Shown one piece after another: positions 12,130 to 23,151 of a stretch of 64,000 nt of DNA. Under the pieces are notes generated by a model. It ran no database searches and was not told where the DNA came from. It was given only the letters and a program-made list of their open reading frames with translations. Source of the DNA: Allolobophora icterica (Eukaryota; Annelida; Clitellata; Crassiclitellata; Lumbricidae); the NCBI GenBank assembly GCA_963556255.1, contig OY744605.1, positions 68,991,110-69,055,109 on the forward strand, written 5' to 3'. How positions within the stretch are numbered: the stretch's first letter is position 1; every line of letters starts with the position of its first letter. A program made the position numbers and the translations under genes.

Positions 12130-12357
12130 AAAACAAAAACGATAGGGAGATACGGTAAGATTCGGCTCCGGATCAAGGTCCAATAGAACGCACAAGTCCT
12201 ATCACAGACTGGGTTACTCTGTTGTCACAATTCCGGCGACAGATGTAATAAAATCAAGCCGCCCATTATCAGGTAGGCTTAACAGTCAGTGCCGTTTCGA
12301 GGGTGAGGGGGGTGCTAGTCCCTAGCCTGGATAATGGAGGAAAACAAAAACGATAGG
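12130..12357. repeat. Direct repeats flanking a ~185-bp insert
   Basis: AAAACAAAAACGATAGG occurs at about 12131-12147 and again at about 12339-12355, enclosing sequence with no recognised coding content. This could be a long target-site duplication around a short insertion or a local duplication. Confidence 0.4.
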
Positions 12358-12599
12358 CAGATAAGTCATGAGACAGAAACTACTGTATAAAGTATCTTGG
12401 AGTATCTAGTATTTGACGACATCACATGACTGCCAAAGCCTCTTACGTCAATTTCATCTTTAATTGAAAATGCACTGGTACCTAATACCCTGATGAGTGT
12501 GTAGGCCGACGTATAGGCACTGTTTAACGACGCTGTGTCATAAGAAAGATGACTAGCGTTGACCTCCTCCTTTATCCGGGCTTCTGACTGGCAACATAC

Positions 12600-12660
12600 A
12601 GCGTAGAAGGAATTCAAGCGTTTCCAAGCCGTCTAAAGAGCGCGATGCTTTCTCAAGGTT
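12600..12660 (-). other. Predicted non-coding exon 1 of array gene 1
   Basis: The minus strand from the predicted start near 12660 to the donor CTACGC-T|GTATGTTG (exon end 12600) is strongly conserved with 63890-63950. No long open frame is shared. It is inferred to be the 5'-untranslated exon because it sits 30 bases below a TATA box and ends in an excellent donor, while exon 2 begins with an acceptor and carries the ATG. It is assigned to gene 1, whose exon 2 is at 1.7 kb. Confidence 0.45.
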
Positions 12661-12680
12661 TTAACCAGACAAATCCTACG

Positions 12681-12693
12681 CAGGCTTTATACC
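12681..12693 (-). promoter_or_regulatory. TATA box, array gene 1
   Basis: GGTATAAAGCCTG on the minus strand (TATAAAG at 12685-12691) is identical to the element at 63971-63983. About 190 bp of flanking sequence is also highly conserved. The polyadenylation signal of gene 2 is only about 380 bp away at 13073. Confidence 0.5.
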
Positions 12694-13072
12694 TTACCGT
12701 AACACTCGTGTAGCCTTTTAGCAGAAGATTCATTGGTGCTTAATAATCAACTAACGGAAATCAAAGACAGGAACAGTGAGGCAAGATAGTATAATGTAAT
12801 ATAACAAAAGGGGTATAAATTAAGGTGAGATCAGATAATTGGCCGATAAATTAATTTAAAAGCACCTCTCGGGTTGTGGATTAGAACCACTCTAGCAATT
12901 AAAATATATGCCTAACAAACTTGAAATTTAAAAACATACCACCAGATACACTGTATTTTAATGATTACATGTACACAGGAAGTTGGTAGATAAATGCAGC
13001 GCAAATTAACAACAGAGGTTGCCTTAGTCAGACCAAGGAGTCATTATTCTGTACCATTCGAATCTTTCAGCG

Positions 13073-13078
13073 TTTATT
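13073..13078 (-). terminator. Polyadenylation signal of array gene 2
   Basis: AATAAA on the minus strand, about 155 nt beyond the stop codon of exon 4, in the context TTAAATAAACGCTGAAAG. It is matched at the same position in gene 4 (50674-50679). The equivalent segment is deleted in gene 3. Confidence 0.55.
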
Positions 13079-13232
13079 TAATAGCGTTGATTTAGATAAA
13101 ACAAAGTCTGGTTTAAATTTTTCTGACGGACCAGGATGACATGTATGCATGATAATAGTTCAGCTGTCTTCTGTTAGTAATGTCTCTTCCTGATGGAGGA
13201 CACAGTGAGAGTCACCAGAAGAAGTTCTGAAG

Positions 13233-13278
13233 TTATAACTCAGCCCACCATCTACCAACCTCGCCGGGCTCACATGTC
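13233..13278 (-). CDS. Secreted Cys-rich array gene 2, exon 4 (terminal)
   Basis: After the acceptor CGTTTTCAG, one base (G) completes an Arg codon begun by exon 3. Then come T-C-E-P-G-E-V-G-R-W-W-A-E-L and a TAA stop at 13233-13235. The exon is 46 nt, identical in length and stop position to genes 3 and 4, with C and G-E-x-G conserved in all three. The last codons are variable. In genes 2 and 3 the split codon is AG|G and in gene 4 AG|A, both Arg, which supports the splice model. Confidence 0.65.
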
Positions 13279-13557
13279 CTGAAAACGAAAACAATAACAC
13301 AATATAATTCGTCTGCGTTGCTTAGTCCGAAGAAAGTTAAATTCGTTAACAAACGATTATGAAAAACATTACACATTATCATCAATTTAATCCAAAAGAT
13401 CTCAGCCAGACCTGCTCTTAGACTAATTGCTGGAGAGACCAGAGAAAAGAGACTGAACACCTGCTACCGGATGCGACTGTTTGGAGCGCACCAGTTCAAA
13501 TCAGCTTAGATAAGATCGATTCGGATTAGATGAGATCAGATTAGATATCAGTCTAAC

Positions 13558-13767
13558 CTGAGTAAATTGACGCACGACATTCCGTCTTCATTGCAAGGAC
13601 CGCACTTGTAACAGAAACTCGAACGATCCACAAAACAGAAGAACGTGTGCATATCAGAGACTTTTTCAACCTTCACGATGCGACCCCAACCGTCGTCAAC
13701 GAAGCACCCTCGCCTCGGTCGATCATCTAGAACATTCCCAACAACGCCGCGTATATTCAGGTTGCTG
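13558..13767 (-). CDS. Secreted Cys-rich array gene 2, exon 3 (cysteine-rich domain)
   Basis: Function unknown; the family is not recognised. The 210-nt exon follows a branch-point-like CTGAC and acceptor AAGAG, and ends at donor CTCAG|GTTAGA. The frame is open throughout: about 20 residues, then C50, the motif VDDGWGRI, a highly variable segment, C73, D-R-S-S-F-C81-Y-K-C84-G-P-C87, G-M-S-C94-V, and a final Arg shared with exon 4 (numbering of the inferred 113-residue preprotein). Gene 3 aligns without a single gap. Identity to gene 3 is about 143 of 210 bases by hand count, well below the neighbouring intron. With C28 (exon 2) and C101 (exon 4) the mature protein has eight cysteines, enough for four disulphides. 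A secreted, fast-evolving disulphide-rich protein is the best description. Confidence 0.65.
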
Positions 13768-13825
13768 CTCTTGCACTAGTCAGTGTTTATAGCTTCAGTA
13801 ACATTCAATACAATTCCTATTTAAT

Positions 13826-14125
13826 TCAAAGTCATTGGTTGAACAATCAACAATTATACTGTTATTATTATCCAACATTTCCGATTTCTTTGATCATCGG
13901 ATTTCGACTGCAGGGATTCTTTAACCGACTTTGGCAACCATTTCACTTGAAGCGACCATCGACTGTGGCCAATGTATTATGATAATGGCGCTATAGAAGT
14001 CACTAAATTAGATTACTGTTGAATACTTACTAATAAAAGATATAGTATTGGTGATTAAAATCTATATTGATATTTATAATTTATATTGTAATTAATTTTA
14101 TTAGGCCCATTATTATTATTATTAT
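13826..14125 (+). mobile_element. LINE 3'-end fragment (source of the 156-bp satellite monomer)
   Basis: The sequence around 13855-13920 translates on the plus strand as LSNISDF-DHRISTAGIL, the same residues as the C-terminal end of the minus-strand RT fragment at 41881-42672. It continues through CGACTGTGGCCAATGTATTATG and GGCGCTATAGAAGTCAC to an ATT tract. Single copies occur just upstream of exon 3 in genes 2 and 4. In gene 3 it is amplified 18-fold. Confidence 0.65.
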
Positions 14126-14136
14126 TTATATTATAA

Positions 14137-14204
<68 letters not shown>

Positions 14205-14560
14205 TTACCTGAGGTACAAATAATCCCACACGATTTAAAAAAAAATAGGGATAGCATTATTCTGGGAGAGGATTTCAAAAATTGCGATAGCATTATCCTG
14301 AGATGGTTTGTCCTCATTGATTTTTTGACTGAATACCAACAGTGCTGTGAAATGCTATTGCGCTGAAAGCGTTGATCGGAAACAGATAAGCACTGGTAGA
14401 GAAATGTAGTTTCTCTGGCAGGCGGTTAAGAGCTAGGCCCATTCGTGGGATGTGGAAGATATGGTAGGACCCTGAACTGATCTTCACTCTCCTCGATCCA
14501 AGTGTACCAGGATGCAGGCCAATGCAGAAGCTTCTTCCCCACACATTACACGTTCAGTCA
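14126..14560 (-). mobile_element. Family A retroelement fragment (copy 3)
   Basis: An ATT tract (to about 14204) and the TTACCTGAGGTAC tail motif are followed on the minus strand by the decayed C-terminal domain. The family's LFQRLS...QRFNAIAFRGTF end survives here as INAFSAIAFHSTVGIQ. It is the paralogue of 27945-28255 and 38915-39235. Confidence 0.6.
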
Positions 14561-15062
14561 CCTTTGATATGATCGACCTATATATATCTGCATCGCCAGT
14601 GCCAGCATCAGACAGGCTTACACAAATCCATCATAACACTAGCAAACATTCGGGTTGTCACGCATGACCTCAAGGGTTTATAGTAAGTTATATCAAGTAG
14701 GGCATCACTGCATATAGTCTGGCGGAGAATCGGCCCCTAATCCCATGTCATGCTGATTTGCTGTTTAGGCATTTGAAGAGTTATAGCAAGTCGCTTTCAG
14801 GTGACGAACTTCTGCTATTAACCGAAACAATTGGTGTCAACATTGATAATAGACTTGCCGTTGTGCACTGTGTTCAGTTTAGCTAATCAGCTTTTCATTA
14901 GTATAGATCTTACAGAACAGCTCTGAAAGTCAGTTACTCGACGTTTAACTTCAATTAGAAACTTTCCTTAGGTTGGCTCAAGCCTCCATCGCATGGCGGT
15001 AGTTAAAAGAGGAAAGAGAGAAGCATAACTGTTAATCTTAAATCCTGCGAACTCGATCCGCT
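14561..15062. repeat. Duplicated block, copy without Helitron (paralogous to 28256-29094 and 39236-40320)
   Basis: Matches the other two blocks along its length (for example CATCATAACACTAGCAAACATTCG and CTGAAAGTCAGT-ACTCGACG). At 14842/14843 it reads TCAACA|TTGATAAT, whereas both sisters carry a Helitron between A and T. It therefore represents the pre-insertion state. Confidence 0.75.
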
Positions 15063-15610
15063 ACCCCCTTTTTATCAGTGCACTTTAGATGACCTTGCTC
15101 CCCTCTTGTTTATCTGTTTAATAGGTCGCTTGCTGAATGGTGTATTCCTACATCGCAAAAGCGTGCTCTGGTCTTCCCCTCGCTGAAAAGCCTAATACTA
15201 GTCTAGATACTAATCTCTACAATATTTATCGTCTTATCGCCAATCTATTTTTCCTATCCAAGACTCTGGAGCGCCTTGACTCTCTTCAGCTCTTCCCTTA
15301 TCTTGAGCAATCTAGTCTCCTTCCTGCTAATCAGACAGGCTTTATGGCTCATCACTCTACTGAGACTGCTCTTCTTTCTCTCCTATCTGAAATCTACTCT
15401 GCTGTTTTCAGGGCTGAACTTACCCTCCTTCGATCATATCTTTCCGAACGAACCCGCATGATTAGAACAAGTTGGATCCACATTAAGCTAGGCCTTCCTC
15501 ATCTTCTTTTGCTTTCCTCAAGACTTATTTCTTTTCTTGAAGTCTTGCGCACTGGGAGCGCCTCTGAACGGTTCACCCTACTAGAGGCGTTTTAATAAAA
15601 GTTTAAATAC
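15063..15610 (+). pseudogene. CR1/L2-like LINE reverse transcriptase fragment
   Basis: Homologous to 40320-41640 but with a large internal deletion. It retains the N-terminal RT region (D-D-L-A-P, NRSLAEG-like, the ETALLSLLSEIYSA segment), then jumps to a SYLSERT...W-I-H-I-K-L-G segment. It ends in an LINE-type hairpin, AGCGCCTCT (15559-15567) with AGAGGCGTT (about 15583-15591), followed by AAATACAATAC repeats. The hairpin and short tandem tail are typical of CR1/L2 3' ends. Confidence 0.7.
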
Positions 15611-15712
15611 AATACAAATACAATACAGCAACTGTCGTCGGTTACATCGCTGGCTCAATGATATCATTGATATCCTTATTAGGATACAATTATTACTAAT
15701 GTTTTGCCCGAA

Positions 15713-15745
15713 GAGTAGTAGTAGTAATAGTAGTAATAGTAGTAA

Positions 15746-15808
<63 letters not shown>

Positions 15809-15831
15809 CAGTAGTAGTAGTAGTAGTAATG

Positions 15832-15921
<90 letters not shown>
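15713..15921. repeat. (GTA)n-(ATA)n microsatellite
   Basis: Two adjoining trinucleotide blocks, GTA to about 15826 then ATA to about 15920. Apparent polypeptides of Ser, Asn, Val or Ile are artefacts. Confidence 0.95.
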
Positions 15922-15922
<1 letters not shown>

Positions 15923-15959
15923 GAATAGGGCCCATTCCAGACAAATCTATTTTGTAAAG

Positions 15960-16010
15960 AATGTTGAAGTCCCTGAGGGATCCTGTATAACTCGGGGCAA
16001 CAAAAATAAT
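15960..16010 (+). mobile_element. Family A 3' tail (copy 4, plus orientation)
   Basis: CCCTGAG (15971-15977) pairs with CTCGGGG (15991-15997), including one U-G pair, and is followed by CAACAAAAATAATAATGAAT. This is the hairpin-plus-tail arrangement of family A, here in plus orientation. Confidence 0.55.
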
Positions 16011-16326
16011 AATGAATATATTTAATATCAATGTACAGTATTAGGCTGTGAAATTGGTACTACCCTCTCTTTTAAGACCAAAATTACGCTTTTGAATATA
16101 ACTGATTTATTAGAATAATGCCCCAAACCTCATGCAGCATCATGATCGGAACGATTATAGATGGATCTACAGCTACCGCCAAAAGACGTGGACGGTGAAC
16201 GCTCTCCCACTCCATATAAAGAGAAAACGTTTAAGAAAGACACTCTATACACTGAACATACTAAATACCATAAATAATACAGTGTAAAATATTAAACCAT
16301 AGAAAATAAGAAGACAATGAGAACAC

Positions 16327-16422
16327 TAACAATCAATTCTGAATGTTTCTCCTTTCGATCCACATATTGCCATGAAAAACAACGCGGCAAGTAGAAGACA
16401 GATTCTCAACATGGCTGCAGAT
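16327..16422 (-). CDS. Secreted Cys-rich array gene 2, exon 2 (signal peptide exon)
   Basis: 96 nt, the same length as in the other three copies. Acceptor AGTACAG precedes 16422; ATG at 16410-16412. The frame reads M-L-R-I, then CLLLAALFFMAI, then C-G-S-K-G-E-T-F-R-I-D-C, with TAG at the conserved place. The hydrophobic stretch is a signal peptide (seen); cleavage near G-S-K is inferred. Relative to gene 1, substitutions change residues but preserve hydrophobicity and frame. With the phase-2 donor TA|GTGTTC the codon completed with exon 3 (C) is Tyr. Exon 3 lies 2.5 kb downstream. No TATA/exon 1 like those of genes 1 and 4 was found between 16.4 and 24 kb. Confidence 0.6.
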
Positions 16423-16519
16423 CTGTACTTTCTGTATGGAATCAGAATGGACGATTAAGCAATGAAGCAGATGTAATTTAATTTAATACGTCATAGTCGG
16501 AGCAGTCTGTCTTTCATGT

Positions 16520-16805
16520 GAGTCTCTCTGTTTGCCTCTGTCTCTTTCTCTTTCTCTCTGTCTTTCTCACTCTGTCTCTGTCTCTGTCTCTCTGTCTCTC
16601 TCTGTCTCTCTGTCACTCTGCTTAAGGAAATGACGCGGTTGAATTTTTGGTAGAAGATCGATCTAGCACTTCTTGCATTGAGATGATGATGTTGATGACT
16701 ATGACGATGACGGCGATGACGAAGATGACGTTGACTGTGACGATGACGATAGATGATGATAATGATAATGATGATGATGATGATGACGACGACGATGACG
16801 ATGAA
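16520..16805. repeat. TCTG and GAT microsatellites in gene 2 intron 1
   Basis: TCTC/TCTG repeats to about 16620, the array-conserved word CTTAAGGAAATGACGCGGTT, then GATGAT/GACGAT repeats to about 16805. The same order is found at 2.2, 43.8 and 60.4 kb. Confidence 0.9.
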
Positions 16806-18416
16806 ACTGCTCTAATATTTTTCCAAATCACGAAGGTTTAAATTTATGACTCGCTGGTTCTCAACGAAAGATGCTCCTTAAACCAGTCACTGCGTTTTCA
16901 CACTGAAACCCTGAAAGCCCAGGCCACATGCAGTATGTGCACGATGAACAACAATAATTGTCAAGGCGGATTTTGGATCCCCTCTTCCCCACCCCTTTCC
17001 CATAGTGCGGAACTGCGGGGATTGCATGGGTGGACTGCATGGATGAAAGTAACGCGATAAAGCCGGTAAGACAGGTAGATATGGTACGGTACTGTGAGCA
17101 TAAAGTATTTGAATAGGCTCTATAAGGTAAGGTATGAGTACGGTAAGAAGAAGAAAAGAAGCGGTACTGTATGCAAGCTCCGAAAGGCAGCCATGGGTAT
17201 GAAATGTTAGCAGCAGCATTTTTCTTAGCCTAGATCGGTACATGAGAGCGTATGACGAGTCCTCTCCCTCGTCGAATCATCGTCCCACCGACAATGTAGG
17301 TCAGTGTACTCATTATACCTGAGTTGGATAGGGGCAAAGCAGGTGGAGCAGAAATGTCTAAAAAAAATTCTGTCCTGACGGTGAAGTTCGGTAAAACGAA
17401 GCAAGGTAATATAATAGGCAAAGTGAGATATAATAAAAGGTAAGACAGTACATGTAGGCCTAGGTTAGGTAACGTAGGCAATTGTAATTAGTTATGCATC
17501 GTCGTATACTATAACTAACCTGTGGAAGATGTTCTGGCGTTAGCAACGAAAAGTCGGATCCTTCTCACTTAACCGGATCAATGTCGTCTGTGATACCTAC
17601 TTGTAGGCCCTATACATGTATAGCAGGTCCTTATTAAGTCTTGACTAGTCTGGCAGGTAGCAAACATGGTAAGGCCTATCTACCGCCTCGCGTCTGTATC
17701 GATTAAGTCATTCACTGAAATTTATACCCAAACACACCAGAAATTGGTCTTGAAACGATTTAATTACCATTTCGTAGGTAATCTTTGGCTTCAGTTACCT
17801 CTGCACGCAATTATGGAAGTCTGATTGATCGTTGGCCATAATAATTATTAATTGCATATAGGGCAAAGGCGTGAGCCGCAGGATCGAACGAGGGGTTCAT
17901 TTCTATCAATTACCAAGACATCATAATTTCTTTTAAAATTTTTGAATTCATTAATTCAAAATTATTAGATAGACTCAGGTCGAACCATTGTTTAGTCAGC
18001 AGGCATGGCTATGAGATTGTGCGCACAAAAGCTTTTAAATGCTAATGAAACCATTTATCTTGACGTTCGCATGACTTTGAGACATAACAATCAAAACAGC
18101 TATTGAGCTCAATCGATAATTCTTTTCCATTTTGAAATGTTATGGGTTCTAAATCTTTTTTGAGAGGTCTCTAAAGTTACATAGCCATTATAACACAAAA
18201 GGCAATGGTTTTCAACCATTATATAGTGACGGAACCTTACACAAAACACTCATTTGCTCACGGAACCCAGCACGTTTCACTCGTCCAATTTTCTAGAAAT
18301 AAAAGTATTTGTATCTTGTAATATTTGGATAATGTTTAGATTTTAGAATATTAAACCTTGAATCAGAACTCGTGAATAAGCTGCAGAGCTCATGAACAAG
18401 CTGGTGTGCTAGGCTT
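16806..18416. repeat. Array intron 1 sequence, paralogous to 43950-45550
   Basis: Colinear with 43950-45550 (for example the GTCGGATCCTTCTC region, the CTGCACGCAATTATGGAA region and the TGACGGAACCTTACACAAA region). No gene is seen. It serves as the reference that exposes insertions in the sister copies. Confidence 0.7.
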
Positions 18417-19315
18417 AATTTTTGCAGTCTTGTTGTCAAGACCTTAAACCTCAAGACCAAGACCAAGACCTTGAACCTCAAGACCAAGACCAAGACCTTG
18501 AACCTCGAGACCAAGACCAAGACCAAGACTTTGAACCTCGAGACCAAGACCAAGACCAAGACCTTGAACCTCAAGACCAAGACCAAGACCAAGACCCAAA
18601 AAATCGAAATCAGATCAAGACTTCTAAAAATTGTAAAGTCGGAATATTTGCTATTTTAATGAAAACATGAGTCTTTTATTTTATTCAAGCAAATTAACTT
18701 TAAATGCAAACTGCAGAGAAATCCGAATTTGTATTCAAAAGTCCTTCATGCAAACTCTTATACCAAATGCCTTTTGTATTTTATAAAAGAAACAATTCGC
18801 TCAGAATTTTCTGACCAAGACGTGCCTGGTGGGCCTCATAAAAATTCCGCCATGCGAAAAAATACTTTCTACAGGTGCTGAAGTCGTTGACACACACAGA
18901 GTAGCTTTTCAAGCACTGGATGTAAATGTACAGATAGTGAGTCCTTTTGAAAACTTCCCATGGTTTATCATACCGTCTGATACAGAATAACTGTTGCTGC
19001 TGCCAATGGGTTTTCCTGACCAACATGACTTGTATCCATCCATAGATATTGGTCGTATGATGCAAGCAGGCTTGATACAGAATTCTTGAGTTCTGTTAAA
19101 TGACTGTTCATATTAACAGCCGGTCTTGGTCTTGCCAGACCAAGACCAAGACTTTGAACCTCAAGACCAAGACCAAGACCAAGAACCTCAAGACCAAGAC
19201 CAAGACCAAGACCTTGAACCTCAAGACCAAGGCCAAGACCAAGACTTTTAAAAACGAACTCGAGTGCACTCGAGACCAAGACCTTGGTCTCGAGGACAAC
19301 AAGACTGAATTTTTG
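18417..19315. mobile_element. hAT-like MITE with CAAGAC subterminal repeats
   Basis: The element is 18425-19307, with AATTTTTG duplicated at 18417-18424 and 19308-19315. Termini are CAGTCTTGTTGTC on the left and its exact complement on the right. Arrays of CAAGAC (about 18450-18600 and 19135-19260) lie inside both ends, as expected of transposase-binding subterminal repeats. The empty site is preserved near 45560 (CTTTCGAGTGGCGCTTTAGA). No transposase frame; the Gln-Asp peptide repeats are artefacts. Confidence 0.85.
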
Positions 19316-19859
19316 AGTGGCGCTTTAGAAGTTTGGAGTTTACAATTTCGATTAAGATTTGCATCCCTTTAGTCTTCTTTAGTCTAGAATTTTAAAGTAG
19401 AGCACAGAAACAACATCGGTAGACAGCAGCATTTTTATTGTATTTTGCCAGTGACTCTTTCTGACAGAGGGATAGAATATTTAAACTATTATAGAACAGA
19501 GTCATAGAAACCCTGGGCTGCATCTAATTAACTTTCAAAATTTATTTGAGTTTAAATTATCCTTAAGAAAGTAATAGTCACTATCACCGCTACCCTTGCG
19601 CTTTTTGAATTTCTTCACTTTGACATTCAAGACACGACATAAGTAAGGCAATTCCTTATTACAGGAATGGCGATAAATTATGTAAAATATAAATATACAG
19701 GTTTTTATATAGCGACGTATGGCCTCGACCCTGTTCATTTTTCAATGAATTGATCACGTGAGCTCATTCACCAACGCTGCCCGTTTGAACAGGCGCCACG
19801 CCATTCAAGGTCCCAATGTACGGACCGTGCTAGCCCAAGACTTAAATCTTTAAAATTAG

Positions 19860-20266
19860 CCACCGCGCAGGGGCGGCGCTACGCCAGGGCACGCCAGGGC
19901 AAATGCCCTGGTAAAAAAAGCCTTTGCCCTGGTCGATGCCCTGCCAGAATTTCTGCCCTGTCCAGAATTTGTTCGGGCATATTTGTCATTTCCTGAGATA
20001 TAAATTCACTGAAATTTTTACATTTTGCTTTACAAAATTTATGTCAAAAAGCGTTCAGCTTCCGGGGGGCTTCGCCCATCTGACCTCCTGACTATAGACA
20101 TATACATGTATAATAGTACTGACGCTGATTTATGACAAGCGCGGTAGCGCGATCGTATATGGCCACCATTTAAGCTCGCGCTACCGCGCTCTCCATAAAT
20201 CGCCCTCTGCACTGGTTACTTGTATGCCCTGGTTACAAAGTGTCTGACGCCGCCACTGCCACCGCG
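19860..20266. mobile_element. hAT-like MITE with CAGGGGCGGCG end
   Basis: The element is 19868-20258 (391 bp), flanked by CCACCGCG at 19860-19867 and 20259-20266. Left end CAGGGGCGGCG; right end read inward CAGTGGCGGCG. It contains a 14-bp perfect inverted repeat, GCGCGGTAGCGCGA (20139-20152) with its complement at 20176-20189, and repeated CCAGGGCA words. No coding capacity. Confidence 0.85.
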
Positions 20267-20603
20267 TTCCGCATGCTCTCTTAAGTTATACACAGGAGTA
20301 TGGGACGTAGCCTACGCTCTTGCCAATGTGGCATACTGGGCCAGCAAGAGACAAGTGCATCTGACCACAATCCTCTTCACACCTACCTCCCAAGCAAGGC
20401 GGACTTGAAATGGTCCTTCTGATGTGTAGCAAGACACCGAGCGCCTTGATACAGCTTCCATCGCTAGACCCCACTCCTTCCTCCCCTGGGTTCTGGGTTC
20501 CAGATTTCACCATACACGCAACAGAACGGCACTCTCCGACCCAACAATGATTGGCTTACAGGCGGTCGCATAGCAGTTTCCGGTCCACTATCGAGCACCT
20601 GGT

Positions 20604-21135
20604 TTCCGCTTTTCTCTTTCTCGTCTAGCGTTCGTGATCTAGGAGTGACCCTTGATAATTCTCTCACATTTATTGAACACATTTCCAAACTCACTCGCAC
20701 TCCCTATTTTCACCTAAGGCGCCTTAGAGCTATCCGTCGCTCTGTCTCATCTCCAATTTTCACTTCAATTGTCCATGCATTTGTCTGCTCTAGACTTGAC
20801 TACTGCAATTCCCTCCTCGTTGGTCTTCCCAAAGTCCGTCTTGCTCCTTTTCAGTCCGTTCTCAATGCTGCTGCTAGATTAATTGCCCGTCTTCCTCGAT
20901 TCTCTCATATCACCACCTTTATGGCAGAAGAACTCCACTGGCTCCCGCTTTCTGCCCGCATCCAATTCAAGGTCCTCATACTTGTCTGTAAGGCTCAACT
21001 TGGTTTTGCTCCGAAGTATTTATGTGACTTAATTCTTCGCCCTCACTCTGATGGCATCCGCGTCCCTAGGTCAAGCGGGGACTCATGGCTAGTGAGCCCA
21101 GGTTCGAGCCGAAGGACTCCCGTGGCCCAATAGGA
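20604..21135 (+). pseudogene. CR1/L2-like LINE reverse transcriptase C-terminal fragment
   Basis: A single open frame from about 20604 (VRDLGVTLDNSLTF) runs through YFHLRRLRAIRRSV, FVCSRLDYCNSLL, LNAAARLIARLPRFSHITTF, LHWLPLSARIQFKVLIL and LGFAPKYLCDLI. This is the conserved region C-terminal to the RT palm in CR1/L2 elements. After about 21050 similarity fades into a decayed SR-x-x-T-P-V-A-Q end. It is 5'-truncated (no YADD) and interrupts array spacer that continues, uninterrupted, at 45.9-46.1 kb. Confidence 0.85.
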
Positions 21136-21139
21136 GAAG

Positions 21140-21990
21140 AATCCCGGCTGGAGTGAGGGAACATCTGATTACTCTAGGCCTATGTTTACAAGAAAGAATA
21201 AACAAGGCAATATGTAATATTATAATATTGTATTATTATTAATGTACACTTCTAATAAGGTTTTACACACTAATGCCTATCATAAAATGTCATAAACAAG
21301 CAGTATAAATAAAGAGTTTTCCGGAGGGCACAAGAGGATTTCCCGCCACTTCAAACAAATCTGAGGCAATAGTTCTTTGTCTCAGATCAAACAAAATGGC
21401 CGTTCCTCTACATGCCCTCTTGCCCTGTAAAACCAATACCTTATTAGAATTAATAAACTCTCCTAAACGAATCTGTCTCACCCTTAATGCAGGCACCGGT
21501 CGGATTCTTCTCTTTTCTTCCTCTCTCCCACGACCGTCTTGAAAACTCTCCTCTTCTCTGTCTCGACCTTTCTCTTCCACAGTCAGCCACACAAAAGGTC
21601 GAACTCACCTGTCTTCCGTCTACCTGTTCTCTCGGTCATCTCTGCCTGACCCTTGGCTTACCCCTCTGGCCAATCAGATCTTCCCTCATACCCACTGGTC
21701 ATGGTCAGCCAGCCGGCCTAAGACCGGCTTCCTCAGCCAGCCGGTGCCAGCTGCTCAGCCTTGAATCTACCCAGAGACCGGTTCAGACCAGTCTAATGCT
21801 GTGTGCTCCTAGAGAGTACAGGGTCCAACCAACAATGTCCACCTACATGCAAATGAGGAACCTACTTCCTCACATTATGAAAATGGCGTTATAGAAGTCA
21901 CTAAATTATATTATTATTGATTACTCACTAATCGAAATTATCGTATTGGTGATTAAAATTCATATCGATATTCATAGTTTCTATTGTTGT
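21140..21990. other. Mixed repeat remnants, no gene
   Basis: 21876-21990 is a copy of the LINE tail (GGCGTTATAGAAGTCAC... GTGATTAAAATTCATATCG) also seen at 14.0, 38.2 and 51.6 kb. The remainder gave no recognisable coding signal. Confidence 0.4.
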
Positions 21991-21992
21991 AG

Positions 21993-22340
<348 letters not shown>

Positions 22341-22344
22341 TCTC

Positions 22345-22825
22345 TTATGTTATGCTTCGCGAAATAAACTAGTATGGTCTAGTGTGATAGAGGTGGTCGC
22401 TCCTTGGTACCGGGCAGCATCGACATGGTGCCCCGGAAGGCGACCTCGTTAAAGCGTTCGATCGCCACCGACAGCCGCTGGAAGAAGAAACTCGTCTCCC
22501 GGTTGTCCCCGGTGACCCCGAACAGGCGACGGCCCATCTCGGCAATGAAAGCAAGGCCTTCTCTGTTGATGGGGCCAAGCGTTTCACGGCGACGGGGAGG
22601 AATGTATATCTCCTCTCAAGCTCTGCGTATTTGTTGTGTTTTCTTGATGCTGCCATCTCCGCCGCTGCCCCCGCCTCGGCCGCCGTCTCGGTGATGTACG
22701 AGGCGGCCACGGTGTCCACCACCGTCGCATCCCAAATCAAGGCACGCCCGTTGCCCCACGGTATAAGTGTCTGGCCATCGGGTCTCTTGCCGTCCGATCT
22801 GTTCAGGCCGGGCGGTTCCTTAACC

Positions 22826-22828
<3 letters not shown>
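22345..22828 (-). pseudogene. Family A retroelement C-terminal domain (copy 6)
   Basis: On the minus strand the frame starts at the tract edge with EPPGLNRSDGKRPDGQTLIPW, passes the WDAT motif, AASYI and the KY segment, then loses frame by one missing base at about VAV/ETLGP. The other frame continues to the family's QRLSVAIERFNEVAFRGT end and a TAG near 22383. RPD...WDAT is interpreted as a restriction-like endonuclease motif by comparison with R2-type LINEs. The copy is GC-rich relative to its surroundings, suggesting a younger insertion than the others. Confidence 0.7.
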
Positions 22829-22905
<77 letters not shown>

Positions 22906-22993
22906 GTTATTGTTATTGTTATTGTTATTGTTATTGTTATTGTTATTGTTATTGTTATTGTTATTGTTATTGTTATTGTTATTGTTATTGTTA

Positions 22994-23036
<43 letters not shown>

Positions 23037-23079
23037 CATTATCATTATCATTATCATTATCATTATCATTATCATTATC

Positions 23080-23151
<72 letters not shown>

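Noticed and set aside
18293..18670. Frames encoding Gln-Asp or Leu-Val repeats
   Set aside because: They read the CAAGAC subterminal arrays of a MITE bounded by 8-bp duplications; not a gene.
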